A DNA stretch of 64,000 nt. It comes from Mesoflavibacter zeaxanthinifaciens DSM 18436 (lineage in GTDB: Bacteria; Bacteroidota; Bacteroidia; Flavobacteriales; Flavobacteriaceae). Where the stretch lies: NCBI RefSeq assembly GCF_000422365.1, contig NZ_KE383820.1, forward strand, positions 215,324 to 279,323. The letters are read 5' to 3'. Made by a program: the position numbers and the translations under genes. Positions 27,019-35,609 of the stretch are shown piece by piece; position 1 is the first letter of the stretch, and every line of letters starts with the position of its first letter. Under the pieces are notes generated by a model, which did not search any database, was not told the DNA's origin, and saw nothing but the letters and a program-made list of their open reading frames with translations.

Positions 27019-28217
27019 CTTGTTCTTATGTGTCCGTCACCAAAGACGTAGTATTTATTTGTAACTAATTGCTTTAATCCTAATGGACCACGATGGTGTA
27101 ACTTATCTGTACTAATAGCAAGCTCTGCACCAACACCCATTTGCCCACCATCTGTAAATCGTGTAGAGGCATTATGGTATACAGCTGCACTATCTACTTG
27201 CTGCATGAATTTTTTAGCTAATTCTTTATCTTCTGTTATTATTGCTGCCGAGTGACCTCCAGAATATTTATTTATCATGTCGATAGCGTTATCTTCATTA
27301 TTAACTTCTGCTAGCATAATTTTCATAGCTAAAAACTCTTCGTACCAAATGTTGTTATCTTTCACTTGGGTTTCATTTGGAAGAATTTCACTTACATTTT
27401 CATCTACTAAAATATCCACACCAAGTTTGTGTAACATGGTTTCTAACTCTTGAATTTTCTTTTCGTATTCAGGAATATTCTTATCGATTAATACTTTATC
27501 AAGTGCGTTACATCCTGAAATTTTATCGGTTTTGGCATTAACGATTACTTTTACGGCTTTTAACCAATCTGCATCTTCTGCAACGTATAAAAAGTTGTTA
27601 CCTCTTCCGCTAATTAATATGGCGCAAGTAGCATTGTCTTTAACAAATTTAATTAAGCGTTCTCCACCACGCGGTACGATTAAATCTATTTTTTCTGGTG
27701 GGTTTTTTAAGAAATCTTGAGTTTCTTCTCTTTTTAAATGTAATAATTTAATCCAATCTTTTGATAATCCATTCTCTTCTAAAGCTTGATGCCAGCATTT
27801 TTCTAAAATAATATTACTGTTCACAGCTTCTTTACCACCTTTTAATAAGATTTTATTATTGGCTTTAAAGGCTAAAACAGCAGCTTCTATAGTTACATCT
27901 GGTCTAGACTCATAAATGATAAGAATAGTGCCAAATGGCGCTGTTTTGTTGGTGACTTTAAGTCCGCTATCTAAAGTTAAATCAGAAATAGTCTGTCCAA
28001 CAGGATCTTCTTGATCTCTAACTTCTTGTATGGCTTTTATCATACCGTCAACCTTTGCATTATCAACAACTAAACGGTCGTATAATGCTTGGTCTTCTTT
28101 ATCAAAAGCGTCTAAATCTTTTTTATTTTCGGCTATAATTTGATGTCGTTCTTTATCAATAATAGTTATCATTGAATCTAGAACTTTATTTTTTATGTTT
28201 TTATCTAATAATTTCAT
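27015..28217 (-). CDS. proA: Gamma-glutamyl phosphate reductase
   Basis: The second proline enzyme reduces gamma-glutamyl phosphate to glutamate semialdehyde with NADPH. At 400 residues from ATG 28217 it is of normal length. An open frame starts two codons earlier at TTG 28223, but the ATG is preferred. Aldehyde-dehydrogenase-like features include VPRGGERLIKFVKDNA and the cysteine in KISGCNALDKVL (near 235), the likely catalytic thiol. It lies 12 bp after proB and is the last gene of proC-proB-proA. Confidence 0.94.
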   Translation of the reverse strand: MKLLDKNIKNKVLDSMITIIDKERHQIIAENKKDLDAFDKEDQALYDRLVVDNAKVDGMIKAIQEVRDQEDPVGQTISDLTLDSGLKVTNKTAPFGTILIIYESRPDVTIEAAVLAFKANNKILLKGGKEAVNSNIILEKCWHQALEENGLSKDWIKLLHLKREETQDFLKNPPEKIDLIVPRGGERLIKFVKDNATCAILISGRGNNFLYVAEDADWLKAVKVIVNAKTDKISGCNALDKVLIDKNIPEYEKKIQELETMLHKLGVDILVDENVSEILPNETQVKDNNIWYEEFLAMKIMLAEVNNEDNAIDMINKYSGGHSAAIITEDKELAKKFMQQVDSAAVYHNASTRFTDGGQMGVGAELAISTDKLHHRGPLGLKQLVTNKYYVFGDGHIRTS

Positions 28218-28229
28218 TTTCAATTTTTT

Positions 28230-29006
28230 TTAGTGAATAAATTTTGTTCCTATTTCTTTATCGTCTACAATGTCTACAATTACATTTTCTCTTTTACCAT
28301 TGGCGATGTAAGTCGGAATGTCTTTTTTAGCGGTTCCCTTGGCTATTTTTAATTTTGAAGCCATACCACCACGTCCTTCGCCTTCTTTTTTACCAGAAGC
28401 TTTTACATATTTTTCTACATTTTGATCAACGGTGACCTCAGTAATTTTTTCTGAATCTTCATCATCTGGATGACCGGTATATAATCCGTCTGTATCAGAT
28501 AAAATTATTAACCTATCTGCGTCTATTAATTCTGCAACTAAACTAGCTAACTCATCATTATCAGAGAACATAGACATACTTAAAGAAACGGCGTCATCCT
28601 CATTAGCAATAGGAGTTACACCTTCTGCCAATAAACCTTGATAACAGTTTATCATGTTCTCACGGTGCTTACCAGCATCAAAATCTCTTTTGGTTGCTAA
28701 AACTTGGGCGCATCGCATCCCATAATCATGAAAAATACTATAGTAATGACGCATTAAACGAGGTTGTCCTACAGAAGAATAAATTTGACGTCTTATAGCT
28801 TTATCTGTTGCTTTGATTTCGCCTAAGACTTCTTTTCCTGCAATTGCAGAACCAGATGAAACTAATACAACGTCTATGTTTCTTTCATTTAAAACAGAAA
28901 TTTGTCGTACTAATTCTCTTAAAACCGGTCCTAAAATTCGGTTATCTTTATTTGTAAGAACGTTGGTTCCTACTTTTACTACAATTTTTTTAATATCGTC
29001 GTCCAT
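28230..29006 (-). CDS. proB: Glutamate 5-kinase lacking the PUA domain
   Basis: The first proline enzyme phosphorylates glutamate. The amino acid kinase fold is visible: VKVGTNVLT at the start, VSSGSAIAGKE near 50-60, NEDDAVS near 130-136, LSDTDGLYTG near 170-179 and GRGGMASKLKIA near 212-223. At 258 residues it stops after the kinase domain and lacks the C-terminal PUA domain of E. coli ProB (367 residues). Its start is one base after the proC stop, so the pathway genes are tightly coupled. Confidence 0.95.
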   Translation of the reverse strand: MDDDIKKIVVKVGTNVLTNKDNRILGPVLRELVRQISVLNERNIDVVLVSSGSAIAGKEVLGEIKATDKAIRRQIYSSVGQPRLMRHYYSIFHDYGMRCAQVLATKRDFDAGKHRENMINCYQGLLAEGVTPIANEDDAVSLSMSMFSDNDELASLVAELIDADRLIILSDTDGLYTGHPDDEDSEKITEVTVDQNVEKYVKASGKKEGEGRGGMASKLKIAKGTAKKDIPTYIANGKRENVIVDIVDDKEIGTKFIH

Positions 29007-29007
29007 T

Positions 29008-29814
29008 TTATTTGTCTTTACCTAATTCTACAGCTCTATCAAACGCAGCATATGCAGCATCTTGTATTAACTGTTTTACATTATTATCTTCCATACTATC
29101 TATTGCAGCTTGAGTTGTACCTCCTTTAGAAGCAACTCTGTTTATCCAAGATTTTGGAGATAAATCTGACTGATTAAAAAGTTCTATTGCACCTTCAAAA
29201 GTATTGCTTACTAAAATCTTAGAATCGTAATCTGAGAAGCCCATTTTTAATGCAGCTTCTAACATAGATTGCATAAAATAGAAGACGTATGCTGGTCCAC
29301 TACCAGAAATTCCTGTAGAGGCATCGATAAATTTTTCTGTATTAACATGAATAGAAGTACCTGTAGTATCTAAAAGGTTTCTAACCATGATTAACTCTAT
29401 TTTACTAACAGCGTCAGATTCTGTGTAAGACGTTACACCTTTTCCAACTTTTGCTGGAAGGTTAGGCATTGCTCTTACAACTTTAATAGCGCCTAATTGT
29501 TCTTTAATTGTATCTATTGTTACACCAGCCATTAATGACACAATAATTTGTTGGTTGTTAATTTTTGGCTTCATTTCTTTAAATAAATCCTCGCTATGAT
29601 ATGGCTTTACAGCTACAAAAACGATATCTGCTTTTGGTAAACAATCGTCTAAATTATCATAAACATCAAAATGAGGTTCTTTACTTAAAGTTTCGATTTT
29701 TTTTGGATCAGTATCAAATATTTTAAGATTATGCTTACCTAAAAGTGGTGAGCTAGCCATACCTTCAGAGTATGTTAATCCCATATTTCCTGCTCCAATA
29801 ACTAATACTTTCAT
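29008..29814 (-). CDS. proC: Pyrroline-5-carboxylate reductase
   Basis: The last proline enzyme reduces pyrroline-5-carboxylate with NAD(P)H. The Rossmann motif VLVIGAGNMG opens the protein and the family signature SGSGPAYVF is near 165-173. ATG 29814 is chosen: it places the Rossmann strand at residue 3 and gives 268 residues; an upstream in-frame ATG at 29862 would add 16 unrelated residues. It is the first gene of the proC-proB-proA operon, which is thus ordered against the pathway. Confidence 0.95.
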   Translation of the reverse strand: MKVLVIGAGNMGLTYSEGMASSPLLGKHNLKIFDTDPKKIETLSKEPHFDVYDNLDDCLPKADIVFVAVKPYHSEDLFKEMKPKINNQQIIVSLMAGVTIDTIKEQLGAIKVVRAMPNLPAKVGKGVTSYTESDAVSKIELIMVRNLLDTTGTSIHVNTEKFIDASTGISGSGPAYVFYFMQSMLEAALKMGFSDYDSKILVSNTFEGAIELFNQSDLSPKSWINRVASKGGTTQAAIDSMEDNNVKQLIQDAAYAAFDRAVELGKDK

Positions 29815-30075
29815 GTTTTTTAAAGTGTTGGTTTTAAATATTATACACTTATTATTGCACAAGGACTATACGGAACACCCAAAAAAAAGAATTAATTTTG
29901 AGAATTGTTATATGTGAAAATTATTTAAGTAAAGTTTGAAGGTTTCTCAATTATTGAGTAAAATCCTTAGTGTATTTTGAAAAATTAATAAAACTGAAAA
30001 CTGACATAGTGTCGCAAAAATGAGGTTTTGTCAGTTTAAATTATAGTCTGTGCCAATTAATTATTTTAATATTAA
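29815..30075. other. Intergenic region before proC with a 13-bp palindrome
   Basis: CTCAAT-T-ATTGAG (29946-29958) is a perfect palindrome 132 bp upstream of the proC start and may be an operator. No exact TAnnTTTG is visible on the minus strand here. The rest is occupied by the hairpin downstream of the glycosyltransferase. Confidence 0.3.
29998..30037 (-). terminator. Terminator-like hairpin after the glycosyltransferase
   Basis: AAACTGACA (29998-30006) and TGTCAGTTT (30029-30037) are perfectly complementary, with CAAAA/TTTTG able to extend the stem inside. On the minus strand a T-rich tract follows. The large loop makes it less certain than the others. Confidence 0.5.
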
Positions 30076-31485
30076 CTAGCGTGTTAACCAACCAGGTTTT
30101 CTAGCTGTTGCTATTGCATAAGGAGTTATCCAGAACAATGCAAATGTGTACACAATGCTATATGTAAATGCCCAAAACCCTTGTAGTGATTTATATCTAG
30201 TAAAAAAGAACAGTAATGAGAATGATGAAATTATTAAAATACTAAATAGAGTAGTACCTAAAAATAATAAAGGATGAACCATTACAAAAAATAGCATGAA
30301 TAAGACAAATGGATAACTTAGAAGTAAATTAGAAAATTGACTGATAAATAATAGTCTTGCTCCTAGTTTATTGTTTTTTCTAAAATTAGTAAATACGTAT
30401 TTAGACATTTCTAGATTTTCTCTTACATTACTTCTAGACCATCTTATAAACATTTTATATAGTCCAGGATATTCTTCTGGAACATTAGTATAGGCAATAG
30501 CATTACGTTGAAATAGAACATTTTTTCCTTGTTTTAATATCATATTTGTTAAAGCTCTATCTTCACCAATGTCAGATGGTTTTCCCATAAATTTTTGATT
30601 AATCCAATTATCTAAACACGCTAATACAGCATCTCTTTTGTATGCTGCTAGTGCACCAGGTGTACATAATACGGTGTTTAAGTTACTTTCTGCAGATCTT
30701 ACAAACTCAAAACTCATTACAAAACTAACATCTAGCATTTTAGGGATAATTCGTTTTTTATTGTTTAGTACTCTAATATTTCCTGCTACAGCAGCACAAT
30801 TTTCATCTTTAGAAAATGGACTAACAAGGTTGCGCAATGTATCTTTAGTTACAATAGAGTCGCTATCAATTGTCACAAAAACGTCTCCTTTACCTAAATT
30901 AAAACCACGATATAGAGCATGCCTTTTTCCTTGGTTTTTTGGTTGCTTGAAAATTTCTAATTCATCTTTAAGCTCTTCTTTAGCTTTCTTAATCCATGAC
31001 CAAGTATTGTCTAAGCTACCATCATCTATAGCTATTAATTGTAGTTTGTTTTTTGGATAATCACTTTTTGAAATGCTTATTAATGTATCATACACTTGTT
31101 TACCTTCGTTATATGCAGGAATGATTACTGTGCATGTTGGTAAACTTTGATCTTTAACAGATGCTATAGGTTTATATTTAAAATAGTTATATGTGGTATA
31201 TATGAAAAAAAACGCTTTGTATATAAATAATGAAGTAGCAATGATGAGAAAGCTTAGACCCAATAAAGATTCTTTTCTATTATTATTGAATGTCTCTAAG
31301 TCTGCATAAAAGATAGAAAGTAAGTACAGTCCAAAAGCAATAAAAATAAACGAACTTATTAATATCGCTCTATTTTGAGTGTTTTCAGTTTTGGTTATTG
31401 GAGTAGATAAAAGTTTTTTAATTGATTTGAAAAATTTGTTTTGGTTAAGTGTTGAGTTGTGCATAAATAAATGATTGTTTATCAT
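30076..31485 (-). CDS. Processive family 2 glycosyltransferase (hyaluronan/chitin synthase-like membrane protein)
   Basis: A 469-residue membrane glycosyltransferase. Two helices (about 40-60 and 74-97) precede the GT-A domain, and four to five helices follow from about 370. Catalytic motifs of processive GT2 enzymes are present: DDGS at 154-157, DSD at 207-209, GEDRA at 307-311 and RWSRS at 348-352. The last is the (Q/R)xxRW element that binds the growing chain. It probably makes and exports a beta-linked polysaccharide; sugar and linkage are unknown. ATG 31464 is an alternative start. It stands alone, flanked by terminators. Confidence 0.88.
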   Translation of the reverse strand: MINNHLFMHNSTLNQNKFFKSIKKLLSTPITKTENTQNRAILISSFIFIAFGLYLLSIFYADLETFNNNRKESLLGLSFLIIATSLFIYKAFFFIYTTYNYFKYKPIASVKDQSLPTCTVIIPAYNEGKQVYDTLISISKSDYPKNKLQLIAIDDGSLDNTWSWIKKAKEELKDELEIFKQPKNQGKRHALYRGFNLGKGDVFVTIDSDSIVTKDTLRNLVSPFSKDENCAAVAGNIRVLNNKKRIIPKMLDVSFVMSFEFVRSAESNLNTVLCTPGALAAYKRDAVLACLDNWINQKFMGKPSDIGEDRALTNMILKQGKNVLFQRNAIAYTNVPEEYPGLYKMFIRWSRSNVRENLEMSKYVFTNFRKNNKLGARLLFISQFSNLLLSYPFVLFMLFFVMVHPLLFLGTTLFSILIISSFSLLFFFTRYKSLQGFWAFTYSIVYTFALFWITPYAIATARKPGWLTR

Positions 31486-31547
31486 ATTTACGCCTTAATC
31501 TAAAGTGCAGACTTTGGTAAATTAATTTTTAAGAAAACTTTATAAAA

Positions 31548-31573
31548 AAACCTCGTAAAGAATTACGAGGTTT
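31548..31573 (-). terminator. Terminator of pnp
   Basis: AAACCTCGTAA (31548-31558) and TTACGAGGTTT (31563-31573) form an 11-bp stem with a 4-nt loop; the minus-strand transcript continues into a T-run. Confidence 0.9.
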
Positions 31574-31597
31574 AATTTTTTAGTTTTTAAAAAAGAA

Positions 31598-33823
31598 TTA
31601 GTCTTTTTTGTCATTTCTAGGTTTTCTGTCGTCACGTTTGTTGTTGCGTTCACGATTTCCACCTTTATTGTTATCGCGCTTAGGTCTGTCTTGCCATCCT
31701 TCTGGTTTTGGTAAAATAGCTTTACGAGATACTTTTTCTTTTCTTGTTCTTGGATCAATACCAAAGTATTTTACATCAAAAACGTCTCCCATGTTTACAA
31801 CATCAGATACATTTTCTGTACGTTCCCAAGCTAATTCGCTTACGTGTAATAACACTTCGTTTCCTGGTGCTTCTGTATACTCTACAACAGCTCCAAAATC
31901 TAGCATTTTAATCACTTTTACTTCGTAGATGCTACCAACTTCTGGTTTAAATAACATCGCATCAATACGAGCTAAAACAGCATCTATACCTTTTGAGCCA
32001 ACTCCTAAAACTTCAACAATTCCTTCTTCTGTAACAGGATCTTCGTTGATAACGATAGTTGTTTCTGTTTCTTTTTGTAACTCTTGAATGTTCTTACCGC
32101 CAGGTCCAATAAGTGCTCCAATAAATTCATTAGGAATACGTCTTGTTACCATTTTTGGAGCATGATCTTTAACATCTGTATTAGGTTCTGCAATAGTATC
32201 TGTTAATTTGCTTAAGATGTGTAAACGACCATCGCGAGCTTGTTTTAGTGCATTTACTAAAATCTCATATGATAATCCTTTAACCTTTATATCCATTTGG
32301 CAAGCAGTAATACCATCTGCGGTACCAGTTACTTTAAAGTCCATATCTCCTAAGTGATCTTCGTCCCCTAAAATATCAGATAATACAGCGTATTTACCAG
32401 ATTCTGTATCTGTAATTAATCCCATTGCAATACCAGAAACAGGTTTCTTTAATTTTACACCAGCATCCATAAGTGCCATAGTACCAGCACAAACTGTTGC
32501 CATAGAAGAAGAACCGTTAGATTCTAATACTTCTGATACTACACGTACTGTATATGGACAATCTTCTGGTACCATACCTTTTAAAGCACGTTGCGCTAAG
32601 TTACCGTGTCCAACTTCACGTCTAGAAGTACCTCTAATAGGTCTTGCTTCACCTGTTGAAAATGGAGGGAAGTTATAGTGTAAATAGAAACGCTCTTCAC
32701 CTTCAAAAGATGGCATGTCTATTTGGTTAGCTTCTCTACTTGTACCTAAAGTAACGGTTGCTAATGCTTGCGTTTCTCCACGAGTAAAGATAGAAGAACC
32801 ATGTGTTGATGGTAAGTAATCTACCTCACACCAAATTGGTCTAATCTCTGTTGTTTTACGACCATCTAAACGTAATCCTTCGTTTAATGTTAAGTCACGT
32901 ACAGCAGCTTTTTCAGCTTTGCTGTAATATTTTGAAATTAAATCGCCAAAATCTTCAACTTCTTCTTGAGAGAATGAAGCGATTATTTCTTCTTTAATTT
33001 CTGCAAATGCAGCACCACGTTCGTGCTTAGAAGATCCTGCTTTTGCTACAGCATATACTTTATCGTATGCCATATCGTGGATCTTTTTAGCTAAATCTTC
33101 GTCTGCTCTTTCTGGTTCGTATTCTCTGGTTTCTTTTTTACCAAATGCTTCAGCTAATTTTGTTTGTGCTTCACACTGTATTTTAATAGCTTCGTGAGCA
33201 GCTTTGATAGCTTCTGTCATTTCTTCTTCAGAAATCTCATCCATTTCACCTTCTACCATCATTACAGAATCAGCAGATGCACCAATCATCATGTCGATAT
33301 CAGATTCTGCTAATTGTGCTAATGTTGGGTTAATGATAAACTCTCCATTAATACGTCCAACTCTTACTTCTGAAATAGGAGTTTCAAAAGGAATATCTGA
33401 TAATTGTATAGCGGCAGATGCAGCTAAACCAGCCATGGCGTCTGGCATAACTTCTGGGTCATGAGACATTAATTGAATCATTACCTGAGTTTCGCTGTGG
33501 TAATCTTTTGGGAATAATGGACGTAAAACACGGTCCACAAGACGCATAGTTAATACTTCTCCGTCGCTTGGTCTTGCTTCTCTTTTAAAGAAACCACCAG
33601 GGTAACGACCAGCAGCAGCAAATTTTTCTCTATAATCTACTGTTAACGGTAAGAAGTCTACGTCTGCAGCTTTATAGTTGGAAACAACTGTACATAATAA
33701 CATACATTTTCCTGATTGCACAACAACAGAACCATGAGCCTGTTTTGCAAGTTTTCCGGTTTCGATAGATATTTCTCTACCGTCCCCAAGGTCAATGACC
33801 TCTTTGTAAGTTTTTGGAATCAT
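31598..33823 (-). CDS. pnp: Polynucleotide phosphorylase
   Basis: A 741-residue 3'-5' phosphorolytic exoribonuclease of RNA turnover. It has two RNase PH domains (about 10-215 and 310-540), the second with [17 protein letters not shown] and [16 protein letters not shown], then KH ([16 protein letters not shown], about 565-580) and S1 (about 625-695) domains. The tail is rich in Lys, Arg, Asn and Asp, a likely disordered RNA-binding extension. It follows rpsO on the same strand, the common rpsO-pnp order, but a terminator between them suggests separate or partly coupled transcription. Confidence 0.97.
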   Translation of the reverse strand: MIPKTYKEVIDLGDGREISIETGKLAKQAHGSVVVQSGKCMLLCTVVSNYKAADVDFLPLTVDYREKFAAAGRYPGGFFKREARPSDGEVLTMRLVDRVLRPLFPKDYHSETQVMIQLMSHDPEVMPDAMAGLAASAAIQLSDIPFETPISEVRVGRINGEFIINPTLAQLAESDIDMMIGASADSVMMVEGEMDEISEEEMTEAIKAAHEAIKIQCEAQTKLAEAFGKKETREYEPERADEDLAKKIHDMAYDKVYAVAKAGSSKHERGAAFAEIKEEIIASFSQEEVEDFGDLISKYYSKAEKAAVRDLTLNEGLRLDGRKTTEIRPIWCEVDYLPSTHGSSIFTRGETQALATVTLGTSREANQIDMPSFEGEERFYLHYNFPPFSTGEARPIRGTSRREVGHGNLAQRALKGMVPEDCPYTVRVVSEVLESNGSSSMATVCAGTMALMDAGVKLKKPVSGIAMGLITDTESGKYAVLSDILGDEDHLGDMDFKVTGTADGITACQMDIKVKGLSYEILVNALKQARDGRLHILSKLTDTIAEPNTDVKDHAPKMVTRRIPNEFIGALIGPGGKNIQELQKETETTIVINEDPVTEEGIVEVLGVGSKGIDAVLARIDAMLFKPEVGSIYEVKVIKMLDFGAVVEYTEAPGNEVLLHVSELAWERTENVSDVVNMGDVFDVKYFGIDPRTRKEKVSRKAILPKPEGWQDRPKRDNNKGGNRERNNKRDDRKPRNDKKD

Positions 33824-33924
33824 AAATTTTTTAATTCTAATTAAACAATGGTCGTTGTGTTGTTGTGTAGTTGTTGTGTGACCAATGAAAAACTATAATT
33901 AGCTTCTTCAATTCCGATAGTTAT

Positions 33925-33942
33925 ACTCGTTCGAAAGCGAGT
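33925..33942 (-). other. Hairpin in the pnp upstream region
   Basis: ACTCG and CGAGT can pair around an 8-nt loop in the rpsO-pnp spacer. In E. coli the pnp leader carries a processing and autoregulation hairpin, so a similar role is possible but not shown. Confidence 0.3.
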
Positions 33943-33953
33943 TATATAATGAA

Positions 33954-33978
33954 AAAAAGAGGCGCGAAGCCTCTTTTT
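33954..33978 (-). terminator. Terminator of rpsO
   Basis: AAAAAGAGGC (33954-33963) and GCCTCTTTTT (33969-33978) make a 10-bp stem with loop GCGAA and a T-run on the minus strand, 3 bp past the rpsO stop. Confidence 0.88.
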
Positions 33979-33980
33979 AA

Positions 33981-34250
33981 TTATTTTCTTAATCCTAATT
34001 CTTTCACTATTGCACGATATCTCATGATATCTTTTTTAGTTAAATAGTCTAAAAGCGCACGACGCTTACCTACCATTTTTACAAGAGAACGCTCTGAGTT
34101 AAAATCTTTACGATTCTTTTTTAAGTGTTCTGTTAAGTGGTTAATTCTGTAAGTGAATAATGCAATCTGTCCTTCTGCAGAACCAGTATCGTTTGCTCCT
34201 TTACCGTGTTTTGCGAAGATTTCTTCTTTTTTTTCTTTTGATAAATACAT
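33981..34250 (-). CDS. rpsO: 30S ribosomal protein S15
   Basis: S15 binds the central domain of 16S rRNA early in 30S assembly. ATG 34250 gives the standard 89 residues beginning MYLSKEKKEEIF; an in-frame ATG at 34283 would add 11 atypical residues and is rejected. The motifs DTGSAEGQIALFTYRI and LLDYLTKKDIMRYRAIV are diagnostic. The upstream leader has a promoter and a 6-bp hairpin that could serve autoregulation by S15, as known in E. coli. Confidence 0.97.
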   Translation of the reverse strand: MYLSKEKKEEIFAKHGKGANDTGSAEGQIALFTYRINHLTEHLKKNRKDFNSERSLVKMVGKRRALLDYLTKKDIMRYRAIVKELGLRK

Positions 34251-34282
34251 GCTAATATTATTGTAAATGATTGTTATGTACA

Positions 34283-34312
34283 CGAAAGGTTATCTTTCGA
34301 GCGGCAAATATA
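34283..34312 (-). promoter_or_regulatory. rpsO promoter -7 element and leader hairpin
   Basis: On the minus strand TATATTTG (34312-34305) matches TAnnTTTG. The predicted transcript begins close to CGCTCGAAAG, and CGAAAG/CTTTCG (34299-34294 with 34288-34283) folds into a 6-bp hairpin at its 5' end. The block 34295-34312 is 16/18 identical to the metK promoter at 53370-53387. Confidence 0.6.
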
Positions 34313-34453
34313 AGTATTTTTATTAAAACTCTATGTTTAAATGTATAAAACATCTAATTAGATATTTTTTTAATTTTTTTTGAGTTTATAACGAGTTTTT
34401 TTGATACTTACCTCTTAATGATGTAATTTTATATCGCTATAAATCAATATATT

Positions 34454-35551
34454 ATGAACTTCGAAATCGAAAAGGTCAAAAACGATCTTTTTGAAAATAT
34501 CTTTAACCAAGCTAAAGAAGGGATTGCTATTGTTAGTTTAAGGGGAGAATGGGTAAAAGTTAATGCTAGTGTGCTAAATACTTTAGGTTATACTAAAGAA
34601 GAGCTTTATAGTATGACTTTTAAAGAGATTACCCATAAAGATGATCTTGATATAGATTTATCTAAGATGAAATCTTTACTATCAGGGACTATACCTAGCT
34701 ATTCTATGAAAAAAAGATATTTTCATAAAGATGGTCGTGTAATTTGGGCTAGGCTAAGTGTGTCTTTAGTTAAAGACAATTTAGATAAACCTCAATATTT
34801 TATTTCTCAAATATCAGATATAAGTCAAATGATAAAAAATGAGAATAAATTAAAATCAATGCTAGATATCGTAAAGATTCAAAATGAGCGTTTATCTGAT
34901 TTTACAGAGATTATTACCCACAATTTAAAAACTCATGTATTTAATTTATCTACGCTTGTAGATTTTATTGAAGAGGATATTCCTGAAATAAAGCCTAGAG
35001 AAGATTTTAAAATGCTAAAAGACTCGGTCACTAATTTAAATGATACCGTACTTCATTTAACAGAAATATCTAAAATAAAAACAATTAAAGAAAATAAGTT
35101 AGATAATCTTAATTTATGCGAATACGTTAGCAAAACTATTTACAACGTAAGTGCTTTAGCTAAAAATATAGATTGTAAAATAGTAAACAAAGTTGAAGCT
35201 AATTGTGAAATAAAAGCTATACCAGCATATTTAGATAGTGTTATTCTTAATTTTTTGACAAATGCTATTAAGTATAGATCTAATGAAAGACCATTAGAAG
35301 TGACTATTGAAAATGAAATAAAAGGACAATTTAATATTTTAAAAATTAAAGATAATGGCTTAGGTATAGACTTGGATAAGTTTGGAGATAGTTTATTTAA
35401 ACTTTATAAAACGTTTCATTATAACAAGGATGCAACAGGTGTTGGTTTATTTATAACAAAGAATCACGTAGAGTCTATGGGAGGAAAAATTGAAGTTGAA
35501 AGCCAGGTAGATAAAGGAACTACTTTTAAAATTTTCTTTAGAAAAGGATGA
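34454..35551 (+). CDS. Soluble PAS-domain sensor histidine kinase
   Basis: A 365-residue histidine kinase without membrane segments. A PAS domain (about 12-124) senses an unknown signal. The dimerisation helix carries H156 in IITHNLKTHVFNL, the ATP domain has FLTNAIKYRS (N-box), KDNGLGID (G1) and GVGLFITKNHVESMGG (G2). No response regulator or receiver domain is adjacent, so it is an orphan kinase. The H-box sequence HNLKTH is of the HNLR/HNLK type common in Bacteroidetes PAS kinases, not the classical HELRTPL. Confidence 0.9.
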   Translation: MNFEIEKVKNDLFENIFNQAKEGIAIVSLRGEWVKVNASVLNTLGYTKEELYSMTFKEITHKDDLDIDLSKMKSLLSGTIPSYSMKKRYFHKDGRVIWARLSVSLVKDNLDKPQYFISQISDISQMIKNENKLKSMLDIVKIQNERLSDFTEIITHNLKTHVFNLSTLVDFIEEDIPEIKPREDFKMLKDSVTNLNDTVLHLTEISKIKTIKENKLDNLNLCEYVSKTIYNVSALAKNIDCKIVNKVEANCEIKAIPAYLDSVILNFLTNAIKYRSNERPLEVTIENEIKGQFNILKIKDNGLGIDLDKFGDSLFKLYKTFHYNKDATGVGLFITKNHVESMGGKIEVESQVDKGTTFKIFFRKG

Positions 35552-35570
35552 AATTAAATATATGATTTAT

Positions 35571-35604
35571 AAAAAAAAGACCTTTGTAAAAAGGTCTTTT
35601 TTTT
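35571..35604. terminator. Bidirectional terminator between the histidine kinase and accD
   Basis: An A-run and GACCTTT (to 35585) pair with AAAGGTC and a T-run (35590-35604), loop GTAA. Confidence 0.9.
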
Positions 35605-35609
35605 ATATT

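Noticed and set aside
29815-29862. Upstream ATG for proC
   Set aside because: It adds 16 residues ahead of the Rossmann strand that family members lack.
30638-31060. 140-codon open frame on the plus strand inside the glycosyltransferase
   Set aside because: Antisense to the catalytic domain with all GT2 motifs on the other strand; composition is a mirror of the real gene.
31608-31928. 106-codon plus-strand frame opposite the 3' end of pnp
   Set aside because: It is the complement of the Lys/Arg/Asn-rich PNPase tail and S1 domain; Ser/Leu-rich shadow translation.
34251-34283. Upstream ATG for rpsO
   Set aside because: It adds 11 residues to a protein of highly constant 89-residue length.
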